Assembly (NCBI GenBank): GCA_031841125.1
Contig: CM063106.1
Coordinates: forward strand, 2,418,001 to 2,482,000
Direction: 5' to 3'
Length of the DNA: 64,000 bases
Source: Acanthococcus lagerstroemiae
Lineage: Eukaryota > Arthropoda > Insecta > Hemiptera > Eriococcidae
Positions within the stretch are counted from its first letter, which is position 1. Each line of letters starts with the position of its first letter. The translations under genes were made by a program, and so were the position numbers. The notes beneath the pieces are model-generated. The model saw only the letters and a program-made list of their open reading frames with translations. It was not told the origin of the DNA and ran no database searches. Below, piece after piece: positions 13,095 to 26,223 of this stretch.

Positions 13095-13620
13095 TTTGAA
13101 AAAATATTTAATGGGAATTTTTCAGTAGAACAAAAAGGACAAATTTTGAACAGTTGTGTCTTTCCCACCCTGTTGTACGATTGTCAGATCTAGTCGCTCA
13201 TTAAAACTGTAGAAGAAAACAATGGTCATTCGTCAAAGCAGATTGAAAAGAGCATCCTTGGTATAAAGATGAAAGATAAGATTAAACTATTTAATATTAA
13301 AAAGAAGTTAAAATATAACCATAACTTCCTCCATGCTATAAGGAGGCTGAAGTGGGACTGGGATGGACAATAACAGGTGGGCAAAACGAACCTCCGAATG
13401 GTTTTTGGAAAGGGGGAGACGAAAAGGGAAATAAAGAACCAGACGTAGGGATGAGTTTACAGAATGTTCCAACACAGACAACATCACAAGATTGCGCAAA
13501 ACAGAGGAGAATAGGAGCGTCTGAGAGAGGCCTTTGCCCAGCAGAGGGCAACTTAACCTATGCTATAGGTTAAGTAAAGAAAAACAAAGGTCATTTTGAT
13601 TTTGATTTGATTTTGAATTT
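13095..13620 (+). mobile_element. 3' end of a LINE ORF (craniofacial-type endonuclease-RT) with simple-repeat tail
   Basis: Plus-strand translation gives the C-terminal region typical of insect endonuclease-reverse transcriptases: NSCVFPTLLYDCQI, then SILGIKMKDKIK, AIRRLKWDWDGQ and, near the end, EAFAQQRATYAIG (or close frame variants). After the ORF end (about 13570) there is a repetitive TTTTGATTTTGAT tract, a plausible 3' tail. The core RT is absent (5' truncation). Several frame changes are present. Confidence 0.68.
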
Positions 13621-16600
13621 TTATCACTGAGCGCAGTCTATATATTATAAGGTCTATGGCTGGCAACTACTTTAGCTATAGCGGCCAAAATTAGGATTGC
13701 AGACTAACGGTTCTTGTCGCTACGCGGTGCAGCATGCGAGCTCGACGCTAAGCATCTCGTATCCGCCTCATCAAGTATTCACAACTTTTGGTTATCTATC
13801 TAGTAGGTTTTCTAATCAATTACCTTCAGGAATAAAGAATAGAAACAGGAGAGTTATTATATCTGCATTGCTGAATCGCTATGACACCATGCAAGAGGGA
13901 AACGCAAATTGTGACAAATATGAGGCGTCAAACGTGAGGTCGCGTCGCGCGTATATAACGTCCTTTTTGTTTCGCATTCACTGGGGGGGGGGGTTGTCGC
14001 TGGGCAACGTCGACCGCGTCATTTTCTCCCCCATCGTGTCGAGATATGTATTATGTTTTTGACTTCGACAGCGGCGGATGTTTTCTGTTTGATGAAAATT
14101 TGATAATAATACAAATAATGCATTCGAATGTTCAGTGTTTCCTTTATTTTCATTCATTCTATTTTCCGGTACTTTAGAAAGCAACTTGAAGTAATAATAA
14201 CAATAATAGTAATAAATATAATAATAATAATGATAATAAAGTTCTCGTCAATCCCGCTCTAATGTCTTTTTTATTTTGTTTTAAATAGTAAATACTACCA
14301 TCGTTTTTTTGGGTGTAATTTATTTATTTTATAAACAAGCAATATTCAGATAAGAAATACTATTACTCGAGATTATCGTTTCTATGCGAAGTGAAGCACT
14401 CGTAATGTGATTCGCTACTCACCGCGATGAAAATGCAAATTATTTAATTTCGGCAGGATCCGGGAGATTTTTCAAATTATCTTTTAAGACTTTCGCGATT
14501 TATATTTAGTTAGGTTTACCTAGATTTTTTTTCTCGAATTTACATTCAGTTGTAAACTCTGCAGATGAAGAAGGAGGGGATAATGATTAACCAAGTTGCA
14601 AATTATTTCGAAAATTTCATTATCTGCGATAATTTTACAGCCAAGCTACATTTTCGGTTGCTCGTTAACTCCCGAAATCCTGTTGGATTAATCAATGTAC
14701 ATATCACGTTCCTCTGTAGACCAAAGATCCGTATTCTGTCGTGGGGAGTCACCGGCTGAGTAACATTCCTGACATCCGTAACTCTAGGATCGAGTAATCC
14801 AGTCCAACGGATAGACGGGCAAATATATACGTAAGATTCTCGTACACTACTCGCATCTCCAGCCTACCGTGTTATTCTCTCTGGTCCAATCCTGCCTGAA
14901 TGCTCCACCGAGGCCTTCCTGGACATGTATTTACTTGTACATGCCTCGTTATAGGTTTTTCTATTTTATTCACCCGTATGCTGATAACCTGCGTTGATTT
15001 CGTTAGCTGATATCTCAGCAGCAAACTTCACTTTAAAACCGACAACGATTAACATCATTTATGTTCGATATGTAACCTGGTACGGTTTGTAACCTTTGTA
15101 TTTAGTTATACTCGTAATTCGTATGTATTCGCCAGTTGGAAGAATTACTTTTGTTTTCGATTCTTTATTATACATTTAAGCATCGAATTGAGTCGTTTTA
15201 GTTTGTGATACAATCTTACATATATACATATATAAAATACGAGTACGTATACGCCTTTACTAAATAGTCGCTGGGTATGGAGAGCCGGGGAGATCCTGGT
15301 TTTCAGATCTTGGATCTTGGCTCCGCCTCCCTCCACTCAATGACAGAGTTAGTCTGTAGCATAGAGATAATCGGCCATCGTCGACACGCGTGCCATATGG
15401 CGACATAAGAAATAGTGTTATTCATGATTATTATTCGAATAACGCCCAACTCTGATCGTGTTAGAATTTTCAGTATCCTCAAGTACTGCGCGATTTCTTT
15501 ACTTGAGGTAAGATTTTTTTCCAATTGTAAAGAAACTAGACGTACACTTATACATATTAGAAAAAGATCTTGCTTGGTCTCGGGTAAGTAAATCCGATTA
15601 TTAGTCAAAAATAATCGTAATTTACTCAAAACCAACCGTACAAAATGATATCTGAAATCTTCTCGATTACATTTATTCTGTCCGGGTTGCGTCCAAAATA
15701 TCGCGAACACTTAAATGACACTGAAATACTGTGTATTTTATATGGAACAATGCTCGCCTAACACGTTCACAAAGTTGTTCAATTCACGTGTGCACGCTAC
15801 TCCAATTTGACGGAGCTACAAATATTATTATACATTGAAGAAGAGTACCTATAGCCCCCACTATACTTCATAATCTTCACTTACTAAGAAACTATACGTT
15901 TGTATGCTGGCACTTTTTTCCTCCTTCCTTAGAACATACTCGTACAAAACGTACGATACGTTTAAGTCCATAAATTGGATAGAAACGTCGATAATAATTT
16001 GATAGGAAAAGCTGCAATAAATAACCACGAAGGTAATCTCACAACAATTTTTCGAACCGACATAAATCGTGATTTATCTACACAGAACGAGCATAACTGA
16101 GTTTTGCAACGAAGTCACATTAGACACGTCGGTGTATCGTATATTATTTTAGTGCGGTAGCTTGTGTGTTAGAGCCCTGTGAGCTCATCAAAGATTGAAG
16201 AATGCGACTCGGCTCTCCGCATTAGACTGATAAAAATTCGCGAATTTCATTTTCTACAATAGTGAAACTGCTCAGATACGAATCATTTGATTTCAGGTAT
16301 AGCCCGAGCCTCCGTCTTTTTTCAGTTTGCATTTTCAACCTTTTTAAACTTTCGTATCACAACATTTTCACCTCAATTTTATCTTATGAGTGGAAGAATT
16401 CGAGATAGATGTGAGGACGTCGATGGAATGAAATAGGCGATTGAGTGGGTATCAGGAATGCACAACTGGCAACATGCTTCACACGTCGAAACAAGGTTGA
16501 AAATCACGTTAAACATGTGTTTTCGACCCACAGACGGTTTTTTTTCCTTGGCTTTGGAATGAGGTCAACGTTGGTTGAGTTCATCTAGATGAATTTTAAA

Positions 16601-18928
16601 ATAATAGATTTAACGGGTAGAAATGGTCTATTAGGATTCGCGTTTCTCGGCTAATAGATAGGGTTAAAACTCGTAGCATTGATGTTAGTCAACGATAATA
16701 AAGGTTACCGTTAATATAGTTTAATCTGCGCCTGCTGTAAAAGTATTTGCTCATTTTTTAAAGTGAATTTTTGCTGTTTTCGACGTCTTTTTCTTACTGA
16801 AAAACGCTAAATCTCTATAATACCTATAGTTCGTTTGAATAAGGTCAGTGTGAAACGTAAGCTTCTAAATTTTTCTCTCCTTGTAAAATTAAATCGATTC
16901 GATAAAACCGAACGATTATTTTCACTTGAGAAGCTTTCTGCATTCAATTTCTCGTGCTGAACGGCTAATCTGGGAACTTACATTGGAGAAACGCATTCGA
17001 GTGGTAGAACTCAAAATAATTGTAGGTATATTCATTTTCAGACGACAATGCACGACTGATTTCGGAAGCTTAAATCAGCTCAACCAGAAGGAAATTTCGC
17101 GGAAATAGCGCAACAGTGAAAAAGCAAAAGCACAAAGTTTAACATTTTCTTTCGCTCACCACGGAACTGTTTTGTGTCAAAAATGTGGAAAAAGAATGGG
17201 TAAACTTCGACACGTTACTGCAAGATTCCGATTTCCACTTAGAAGGGAAATATTTGGAGCAGACAAATATATCCTCCGATGTTACAGGATTATTCGAAAA
17301 AATGTGTTCGTATCAATCTGAACTGTGTCGATTCCAAAACATTCAGGCTTGACAAACCCGATACTAAATTCTTCTACGGAGATATATTTCGTCGAGTTGA
17401 CCATTAAAAGGGATGAAGATGCTAGTTTTTAGGCAAGGTGAGAAATATTTCTTCGATTTTTCGAAAATTGTATTGAAAAGTTTCGGTCGGGTGGGAGCGA
17501 CCCTACAAATCATCTCCTCAAAACCAGCTACGGAGGTTACATGCACATTTTAGGATGCATTATGTGATATTTTTATAACGTTACGTTACCAGTTGGTGTC
17601 GGTGAATTCGAACTATACAGTTTTTGATGGTACCGGACTGCAAACGATATACTTTTTGACATTTATGTCCTGTCGTTGGAAGTTTCATAAATCCAAACCC
17701 GGGATCGGAACGGAACCGGGTATATTATACTTCCCACGAGGCAGAACGCAAGAAATGTAGCAAACACGAGTAACAATACAGCCTATTTCTTTAAAAATTC
17801 TTTACAGGTGGAATTTCCCCATTCGATGTAGTTCTTGCACGAAACGAAATAGTCGTAAGAAAATCAAAATCCAAAATGTCTTTGAATACCTAGTTATTTA
17901 AGGAAAAGTAGATATTTCGAAGGCGACTGAGAGAAATCGAAAGTTTGCTGAAAAATTCAAATACGTACGTTGAAGGACAAAAAAGAAATAATAAAAATAA
18001 AAATGACAAATGGCAAAGGAAACGAAAAAGGATTCGACTTTATCCTGTCAATTGTGTTGGGCGGCCGTATTTCAGAGATGAAATTTATAACAATCGAACC
18101 AGGCCGATTCTAAAAATTTAACCTACTTTCAATTTATGCAAAACATGTATACATATATAATACCTTTACAACTGAAATAACAAGATGAAAAATTAATCGT
18201 GAAAAATAGAGTACATTGTTTTTTAAATGTAGTATTTGGATAATACAACACGAAGTGAACAAGTATTGACGCTCTCGCTACATTAAGTTATTCCTATTAG
18301 AGAAAATGTGTACCCAAATGATAATTCCAGCGGTAAGTATTGAAAAGTTCTTCTTTGTTTTCATTTTTAATTAAAGGATTTGTGATGAAACGGCGCAATT
18401 TCGAACGGCGTTTAGAAATGAGTGCCCGCAGAAGTATACGTACAAATATGTGGGTAGGCAGCGGGGGATTGTCAAAATAAGGGTGTGAATTGCTCGGCTC
18501 TATAAATTCAGTTTGTACTTATTTTTAATGATTACATATTGCTCCTAGTACGCCAGAGCACCTTATTCTCGAAAGGCAATCAAATGTTGCAAATATGAAT
18601 AGCTGTGATTGATATACGACTTTATTTAAACTTAAACAGTCATACTGAAATTCATAATGTCGGGGTGAATTAAGCCGGCATTTGTTTGAATTAACAGCGC
18701 GGAAACTGAAATACCTATAAGATTGAAAGATACGGATTTAAAATTACGAAATACCGCGTACCCGCTGACAAGTGCAGTCAATAATTTGAAAGCCCGCGTT
18801 TGTGTAGCAAGACAAGTTCAATCGTGTGTATTCGAAAGGAATCGTAATGCGAAATTTTCTCATTCTCGAATGATCTTGTCTAGGAGGAAAAACAACACAA
18901 AACTCTCATGCGAATGAGACCGCGAAAA
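13621..18928. other. No gene recognised
   Basis: About 5.3 kb of AT-rich sequence. There is a G10 run at about 13983-13992 and imperfect AAT repeats at about 14190-14240. A minus frame of 135 codons at 15303-15710 and a plus frame of 121 codons at 13697-14062 show no recognisable family and could be chance. No RNA genes seen. Confidence 0.45.
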
Positions 18929-18966
18929 CACTCACTTGTGACTCTTGGTGTGTAATATACTATTAC
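18929..18966. repeat. Short segment shared with 27376-27413
   Basis: The stretch from CACTCACTTGTGAC through CTTGGTG and TAATATACTATTAC matches 27376-27413 at roughly three-quarters of positions. At 27 kb this segment is one arm of a hairpin; here only the arm and its outer flank are seen. It marks a dispersed repeat family of unknown type. Confidence 0.45.
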
Positions 18967-19084
18967 TTTGTCTGACGTTTCTAATGTCCTTTTCTTCGTA
19001 AGTGTAACGGCAATCATGATGCATGTACTGTGCATGTACACACATTATTGACGAAAACCGGAAGTGCAAAAAAATCAGTATAAT

Positions 19085-19215
19085 ATGTATTTTGCAACGA
19101 GTACAAGAAGCGCGTCATTCGTGACGAGCGCGTAGTTTTGCAGCGCGAGCAACGCGAGTGATGCTAAATCGCACGAACGAATAACGCGCTTTCTGCAAAA
19201 GTTGCAAACTATATA
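19085..19215. repeat. Hairpin-forming CpG-rich repeat
   Basis: The left arm (about 19085-19120, with TTTGCAAC, GCGCGT and ATTCG) is largely complementary to the right arm (about 19177-19212, with CGAATAACGCGC and GTTGCAAAC). The loop between them is CpG-rich and of lower symmetry. It could be a small foldback element. No coding potential or target duplication was resolved. Confidence 0.5.
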
Positions 19216-19931
19216 TTTTTCAATAAATGCTCGAAAAACAGTTCATAGGAGTAATTATTAAAGTCCATAGTGTTTTATCAGTATCCCAAACCGTCATCCT
19301 ACCCTAGCGCTTCAGCAGGAGAAAGGTTTATACAGGAATGTTTACTTTTTGTTCATTTTTGCACTAGAGCATAGAAGTTACTTTTCACGCATACTTTTTA
19401 CTTTTTAAGCATATTGTCAGTGCACTCCACTGTCGGTTTAAAAGTTTCACTTCTTGCACTAAAAAGCGATTACAAATAAGACGCTTTTCGAGCATGTATT
19501 CAAAAAGATCGGTTCCTCTTCGCGCTTCAGATATATTACCGAACCTCGTATTACTACGTCACAGAAGCTAATTTTCTGAATTTCTACTTCGTCGGCAATG
19601 TATGTATCTACAAAATGTGTTGCACAATTATGAAAAAAGTACACAAGAGCCGACAAACGAATAGAAGGCATTGTAAAAATATCAGTATTTTTCTCGTGGG
19701 CCAGTCCGCGCGAGAGTTTTTATCTAATACTGTTTGTAACAGTTCCAGTCTTATCTGGAGTCAGCTCGAACACACGTGATAGTGAAAATCGAAAAGAAAG
19801 GATGAAGTAAGCACTAACTTAGCGCACGTGTTCTAAAAATCTAAACATGTGTCACAGAGTAAGGAAGTTTTTCCAAAAACGCGCATTCCTTCTCGAGGTA
19901 TTCACTGAGGATTTCTCAAGAATGCTGAGCA
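19216..19931. other. No gene recognised
   Basis: AT-rich spacer downstream (on the minus strand) of the candidate terminal exon at 20010-20117. Nothing else identified. Confidence 0.45.
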
Positions 19932-20009
19932 TTTATTATTGTTATTACTACCTTCAAGCATACGGGCTTCTCGCCAAAGATGTCTATGAATTTTCGGAAT
20001 AATCGCTCT

Positions 20010-20117
20010 TCACGCCCGGTAATGAGTTCGTGATTCGTCGGAGTCCCAGTGGTCCGCTCCCGCTAAATCTATCACGTCTCGCTCGATGCCGTCGGTAAAT
20101 TCGAGGCTCGTCGGAAT
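20010..20117 (-). CDS. Candidate 3'-terminal coding exon, unrecognised
   Basis: On the minus strand an acceptor (TTTTCACAG, ending at 20118) opens a 35-codon frame that ends in TGA at 20010-20012. The predicted C-terminus is acidic and balanced (it begins IPTSLEFTDG and includes LAGADHWDSDES). A canonical AATAAA lies about 70 bp beyond the stop (19937-19932 on the minus strand), where a poly(A) signal would be expected. No family is recognised. A shifted frame is also open but strongly arginine-rich, as shadows of acidic frames tend to be. It may belong to a large-intron gene on this strand; the link to the octopamine-receptor exon is untested. Confidence 0.32.
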   Translation of the reverse strand: MPTSLEFTDGIERDVIDLAGADHWDSDESRTHYRA

Positions 20118-21761
20118 CTGTGAAAATCTCGTTTCCTATTCGAGAAATTCTGCTGCAAATCACTAGCATTCTATTCCTAGCTACGCTCTATTAATTTGAA
20201 TAACAACTATGTTTGCATAACTTCATTCTCACTCGAATTATCGTTTGAACAAATTTCACTACATGAAACGTCGGCAACAGTTCATCCCCCCCCCCCTCTT
20301 CCGCCATCAGATCAAGAGTAATACCTAATTTTTTTATAATAAAAAAAATAATAAACTAAAATCAGGCTTCACTTCGTTATACGTATTTCGTTTGTCTGAG
20401 AAGAAGAAGAATCTCGAACAATTTTTCTACGTGTCCGCATTAATAATTCGAATTAACTATTTTCCACACGCTAGAAGCTCGAACAGAAAAGTTCACATTT
20501 GAACTTAAAATGTACCATATTATTTTATATTTTGAAGAGAATTTTAACGAGCTCCGGCTCTAACACCCGAATATTTACGTATATCATAAAAATGAAAGGG
20601 CTCTGACATAGTATCGAGTGCAGCTGACCAACTTGTGTGAGAAGTGCAATGAGGTCATATAGATCTCAGTAATAAAAAAATATTGGGGGAATTTATCCAG
20701 TATAGTCTATAACAATCTCTGTGGGGGAAAAAAGGTTCGAAATTGTTCGGTTTTTGCCTCTTAGAATCTCCTTCGGAAATGATTTCTGACCATGTGCCAT
20801 GGCGTCATTTTTTCTCAATAATTAGTAAAGGATCGAATGATACATTACGAGATGAAAGATTTGGGGACATCGCGAGGGTTGAAATGCTCCCTCCAGTTTC
20901 GGTGCCTATGAATAAGCTAATAAAGATCGCTAAAAATTCGATAATTTGTCCGCTCCTTCTCCTAAATAGGTTTCTGTGAAAATGTATGTTTAAATCCTGT
21001 AGAAATTTACATTCGTTATACTTCTCTCATGATAAGAGCAGTAAAATATACAGTAATCGGATCTGAAATACTTTTAGCGTTATAGCGTTGAGGTTACTTC
21101 TTTTGTTACTACCACGTTTCCCTTAAGTAGCTGAAGCAAACGCAGTGACCCGAATTAAAAGTTTGGATTTCGCATTACGTTTATTAAATATTCCCTATTT
21201 TTCCGATTCTCAACGCGCATCAACTCAGACTTTCGAGGTCGAGAAATGATTTTAGGTATTACCAAAATAAATATTATCGGTCTAGACGGTGGCATCACGT
21301 TTCCTGTTTCCTCGAGAAGTCGTGAATAAAACAATAACCTAACTTACACATATTTTTATCATCTGGTCTTCGATTGTATTATGCTATTGGAATGAAACAT
21401 ACGTATGTACATGTAAGCTGGTTTCGTCCTCGTTATTACAAATTTAATATTTACGATGTATTTTCCCTAACTGAAAAACTAGCAACTACATCACTAGCAA
21501 GATAATTCTTGTTTCTACGTGACCCCAATAGGAGGTACTAGTAATGTGTAATGCTTTAGCATTTTAAGTGTTTTATAATATTTAATGAACGATTACTTTT
21601 ATAAACTTAACTAGAACAATCGGTTACTCGATCTTTTCTACGTTTATGTACATAGATACATACAACAGGCACGCACACTAAACACCAACCCCAACGGTGA
21701 TCGCAGGCTCTTCATCACGACATTCTTTTACCAAATAGACCGTCTTTTGGTGACGTCAGGA
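20118..21761. other. No gene recognised
   Basis: AT-rich sequence with a C10 run near 20286. A 78-codon plus frame at 20743-20979 has no recognisable features. Confidence 0.45.
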
Positions 21762-23122
21762 CAGTGTTACCGCGTGTCAACTTTTTTACTGACATTTGAT
21801 TGATGGAAGAGCCTACTTTTGATGGAAATCGTAATATCTTACGTGCCGGGTACAGTATGTTCCTTACAGGGGTCGTACATCGGGAAAATTTGCATGCTCA
21901 TCTGGAGTGCCGCAGAGCTCAAATCTTAGTCTCCTGCTGTTTCTACTATTTGTGAACGGCTTGCCTTCAGTGATCCAAGACTCAGAAAGACTGATGTATG
22001 CTGATGATGTAAAAATGTAGCATTCAATAAAACATCATACAAATTTTGAAAGCCTACAAAGAGATTTGGATAGACTCACGTGCTGGAGTATTGAAAATAG
22101 GCTGTCTTTAAATGTTGGGAAATGCGCTTATACTATTTTCACTCGAAAAAAGAAATACACCAATTAGAATACGCTATAATGGGGAAAAAACTAACTAGAA
22201 CAGACTAAGTCAGAGATTTAGGCATCCTTTTGGACAGAGAGTTAACCTTTCACGATCATATTAAGTGTTATGTCTAAAGACGAGGAGAACGGCGTCTGCA
22301 AACTTTAAAAAACCAGCACCCAGAAAATACTATATTTTTCTTTTGTTAGATCACTTCTGAAATTTGGGCTCTTTTAGTATGTTTTCCACATACCATTATT
22401 CTCTGATTTCTTGAACAAATTGACCGGGCCCGAGGCCGGCTTCAAAAGTAAATTAAAATGTCACCGTGTGTTAAGGGAATTTTGAAATCTATATCTTACC
22501 AATGTGATAACTGCAGACAAATGGAGAAGGTTACTAAAAATCTATGCACTAGGCCACGATATTTGAACAGGAAAGCAAAATGAATATTTGTACTTACAAA
22601 AAATACGACGAACTTCACGGTAGCCGACAGGTTCTCAGATCATATCTGATTTGAATGAATATCAATAAATGTTATGCTGGAAAGAAGCAGGCATTATGAA
22701 AGTAACTACCAACGAGGTAGCAAGATGCCGGCCGTGCTATTCCACAGTTGTGAAACGTTATTGCTGGAACTGATAAGGCTTATTACTCGGCTTCTGTTTG
22801 GTGTATTTTAACGTTTAATAGATTAAGAATTTGATATTCATGTCTCTATCTCAACATTTTTATGGTCATCGAGTGTTGAGGTGAAAATGAGGACTCTTTA
22901 CGCGCAGAAATTTCATCTTTTTTACTGCTTTATTATTTTTTCATTTTTCACTTTCTCTACACATGTTATACCTGAAATTGACGTTGAAGTTTCGTAGAAT
23001 TCATTTATATGTATAGTTGAAATGAATGACAATATATGCGAATTAACATTTCAATTTCCATCAGAAGTAGGTTCTTCCATCCGTCAAATGTAAACAAAAA
23101 AATCTAGCGCGCGGCAACACTG
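21762..23122. mobile_element. Inverted-repeat-bounded block holding a LINE relic
   Basis: The left 68 bp (21762-21829: CAGTGTTACCGCG through GATGGAAGAGCCTAC to GATGGAAAT) matches the reverse complement of 23054-23122 (CAGTGTTGCCGCG, GATGGAAGAACCTAC, GATGGAAAT) at most positions. These look like the two ends of a foldback or TIR element about 1.36 kb long. The only recognisable interior content is a LINE RT fragment, which by type does not belong to such termini, so it was probably inserted into the element, or two copies of the repeat landed either side of it. Confidence 0.6.
21850..22560 (+). pseudogene. Degenerate LINE reverse transcriptase (Jockey-like)
   Basis: Plus-strand translation shows SSGVPQSSNLSLLLFLLFVN (RT motif B; the family usually has GVPQGSxLGPLLF), then ERLMYADDVKM (motif C with the YADD box), LQRDLDRLTCWSIENRLSLN, KCAYTIFTRKKK, and in another frame VRDLGILLDRELTFHDHI. 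All are hallmark blocks, in order, of Jockey/CR1-type LINEs. Internal stops and frameshifts are frequent. The N-terminal RT, the endonuclease and the 3' end are missing. It lies between the inverted repeats described in the enclosing entry. Confidence 0.78.
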
Positions 23123-24934
23123 AAAATTTTGTCGTGACATTGGTTTGAGAAAGGTCTATTATAATCTTACTGTACCTGAAATTTCACGAAGGATTCCTGA
23201 GTACAAGTGCTGACCGCTTCAATCCCTTCTCGCCAGGGTTCAGCAGAACTGCTTCATTCTCTTTGCGCCAAACCTCCCAGATGGAGTATCACACGAGATG
23301 CCAAGGATATTGAAGATGTCGCAAATGCCAAATTAGGTAATATCACACCAGAGCTTACAACAATAAATTTGATATTCACGCCCGATTTTCTGGAATTCTG
23401 CCTCTCAACCTATTGTTCTGCTGTTTTAGTATGGAACTCAGAATTGAATTGACTTTACCACCAAATTTAGTGACCTTATTGAATGGCCCGCAGTACCCGA
23501 ATATCACTTAATGCTCTTACAGAAGCTCAAAAGATTTCCTTGCGTACTTCTGGTTCTGGAAACAAATGAAATTTGTATAAACTAAATTTCATATCATTGG
23601 GAGTAGGCAGGAGGGTATAAGAGGGCGGAAATGGAGATGTAGAATCGCAAACGATCGAAAGTTATTGCTAGAGGGGTGAGGGTAAGGGTAGGATATAGAT
23701 ATCGTCTTAAATTACGAATGCAGCCCAAAAACTTGTTTTTGCTTTCTAAGTGTACGAAGCACACGTTCATTACAAATATATTTCATCGGTTTAGTTTTCG
23801 GCAAGCAACGTTTTTCAGCTGCATGCATTTAACTTTGTGCGATGACGTAGGGAGGGAAATAGTCATTTTCTCTTAACCATGTACTACGAAGAAAGTAACA
23901 GTAATAAGATGATACTTTCTTTCAGAAAAAATGTTGTACCTGCACGACGACATCGAGAAGAAAGCATTGTCACTTTTGAGCGATTGAAGAACTTGCTGAC
24001 GGTTCATGTTCCAGACTTCACATTCTTGAAAATGCTTTCGTCCTTCTCTCATATTATGTAAGACAAAATCCTTCTTTTAAAGCCTGTCTGGGGTGTAATA
24101 GGGTAAACAGCTATTACCAGTTTCACATATCTTTCTGATGATGTTTTCAGAGTGTATGTCTATAAAGAGAATGTTAACGCAGGTATTAATAAAAAAAATA
24201 TTATATATTTACAAAGAATCCGATCTAGAAAATAATTTTTGCTTCAGAATACTTTCGTTCGCTCTACTTTTGTCCGAAAAACAGGTTTACTAGTATAACT
24301 CAGTTATGCTATGACCGAGTGTCATATAGCTAGCAGGAACAGAACATACAAATCTATACTCTTTATAATTATAGAGGGAGGGTTAAGATCCTATAGGTAC
24401 AACAGAATTTCAAACTCGCTACCGGTAATCCATATTCCAACGAACTTTCAAAATCCTCAGCCTAAGCGTTAACGACTTGAATTAATCGTAGGTTTATAAT
24501 CTGTCGAAAAAACAAACTCGCGAACAGTTAGTTAATCAGAAGCGGTGGCTCATCTAGAACGCGCATTTAAAGAGTCACCCTTCTTTAGAAATTCAAACAT
24601 CCAGTCCTGATAATTAATCTGCGTAACTAAAAGAGGAAAAACGGCGTGGTCGAATAAGAAAATTCTCCTGTTTCTGCTGTTTAATAAAACGAACGCTCTG
24701 TTGGGTATACTTTATACCTGATATTCGCAGATCCGAATACATAAAAAAGATGTAATTTAATTTAATTTAAGGTGCATAAAATGTGGCGTCAAAAAATTAC
24801 CTTTAGAAAATAGCTAACCCGACTGAAGTCCGTAATCAATAGTACAATAAATTCTAGTTTTTCTCAAGAAGTGAACAAAAATGTCGCCACGTGAGTAACT
24901 GGTGAAACCTAGGTGTTGTACGCATATACCTATA
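23123..24934. other. No gene recognised
   Basis: AT-rich spacer. Plus frames of 60-81 codons at 23207, 23676 and 23879 lack recognisable features. Confidence 0.45.
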
Positions 24935-26223
24935 CACTGCCGGACAAAAGTCTTTATCCACCCGCCAAAAATACGTTCTTTATGTTCTGATGGCAAATAA
25001 ACGCACGCAAATGACTCGAATTGAGGTTAATATAATATTCTCATATTGTTTTTCGATTACGTCTGTTCGGTAGAACACTCAGCCATACAGGAAATTGGTA
25101 TAAAAATTAAGTTTCTGAGAGTAGAGAAAATTCGACATATCACATGTTATACTTATGTATTAGGCGGCTACGCTGTTCAACGTAGACAGAGATTCGTTTA
25201 CAATTAAATTTAGCGGCTCGTTCACGTTCATTAAGTAGAATTGGAAATATTCGCGTCAGTTTGCGTTCGTCAGACAGAATTAAAAATTTTTAAATATGTT
25301 TATTTCGCCGGAAATTTCTACGCAAATTGTTGCACTTGTTAACGAGAGTAGAAGTCGTCGTTCTGTCGCTCTGCAGTATAATCTGGCGTATGGTACCGTG
25401 AATAACATTAACCCACTCGTATGTAGCGACGGAATCATTTGTCCATAGGCAGTGATCTGGCCGTCCAGGAGCTACGAGGATAGAAATATTGCGAGAATAG
25501 CGATGCGAGATCCTTATTTAACATCGAATAGAATAGCTGGAATACTGAATTTCTTTCGAAACACTCTTGTGAATTCTCGAACAGTCCGTGTCGCCGACTT
25601 CGTGAGCATGGTTTATGTGTAACTGTAAACCGGCGCAAGTCCCGATACTCACTATGGAACACCGAAAATGACGCTTGTCTTTCGCTCGCAATTACGTGCA
25701 GTGGCGAGAAGGGGTTTGAAGGCAGATTCTCTTCGCGGATGAGTCCAAATTTTCTCCCGCAGGACCGTACGGACTCTACGCGTATGGAAACGCCTTGGTC
25801 AACGATATGCTCAACGTATGTTTACACAGAGGTCGGATTTCTTCGATGGTTCCGTTATTGTTTTGGGTGGTAATTCGCGTGACGCTAGGACGGATCTCCA
25901 TTTTTGTAACTCTGGCACCGTGAACGCTTCAGTGTATATTGAGGACATTCTAATAAATTATGTCGCGCCTTATGTGCCATTTGTGGATGCGTGCTCCTTG
26001 TTCATGCAAGATAACGCGCGACCGCATGTAGCACGACAGACGCTCAAATTCCGGAAAAAGTCGAAATTGCACAACTTGAATGATCAGCTTGCAGCCCAGA
26101 CTTGAACCCAATTGAACACGTCTGGGACAGACTGGGTAGAGGTACACGAGCTCGTTATCCCCTCATAAATTTCCTCAATGCATGGAGAACTTCTATATAT
26201 ATAAGGAGTGTCAATTCACAATT
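24935..26223 (+). mobile_element. Degenerate Tc1-like transposon, 3' end missing
   Basis: The left terminal repeat begins CACTGCCGGACAAAAGTC at 24935, directly after a TA, as in Tc1 elements. A transposase relic starts with ATG at 25296 and includes a helix-turn-helix-like start (SRSRRSVALQYNLAYGTVN). FADESKF carries the first catalytic Asp, LFMQDNARPHVARQ the second, and LNPIEHVWDRLGRG (about 26100-26140) the Glu of the DD34E triad. Frameshifts and stops at several places make it non-functional. No right terminal repeat is found; the sequence runs into the 3' end of a Penelope-like element, which may have replaced it. Confidence 0.85.

Noticed and set aside
15303..15710. 135-codon minus-strand frame, among the longest besides the sulfotransferase
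   Set aside because: Composition looks random, no domain, no splice signals; within chance expectation.
19984..20169. Arginine-rich 61-codon minus-strand frame overlapping the terminal-exon candidate
   Set aside because: It reads through the acceptor and is best explained as a shifted-frame shadow of the acidic frame at 20010-20117.
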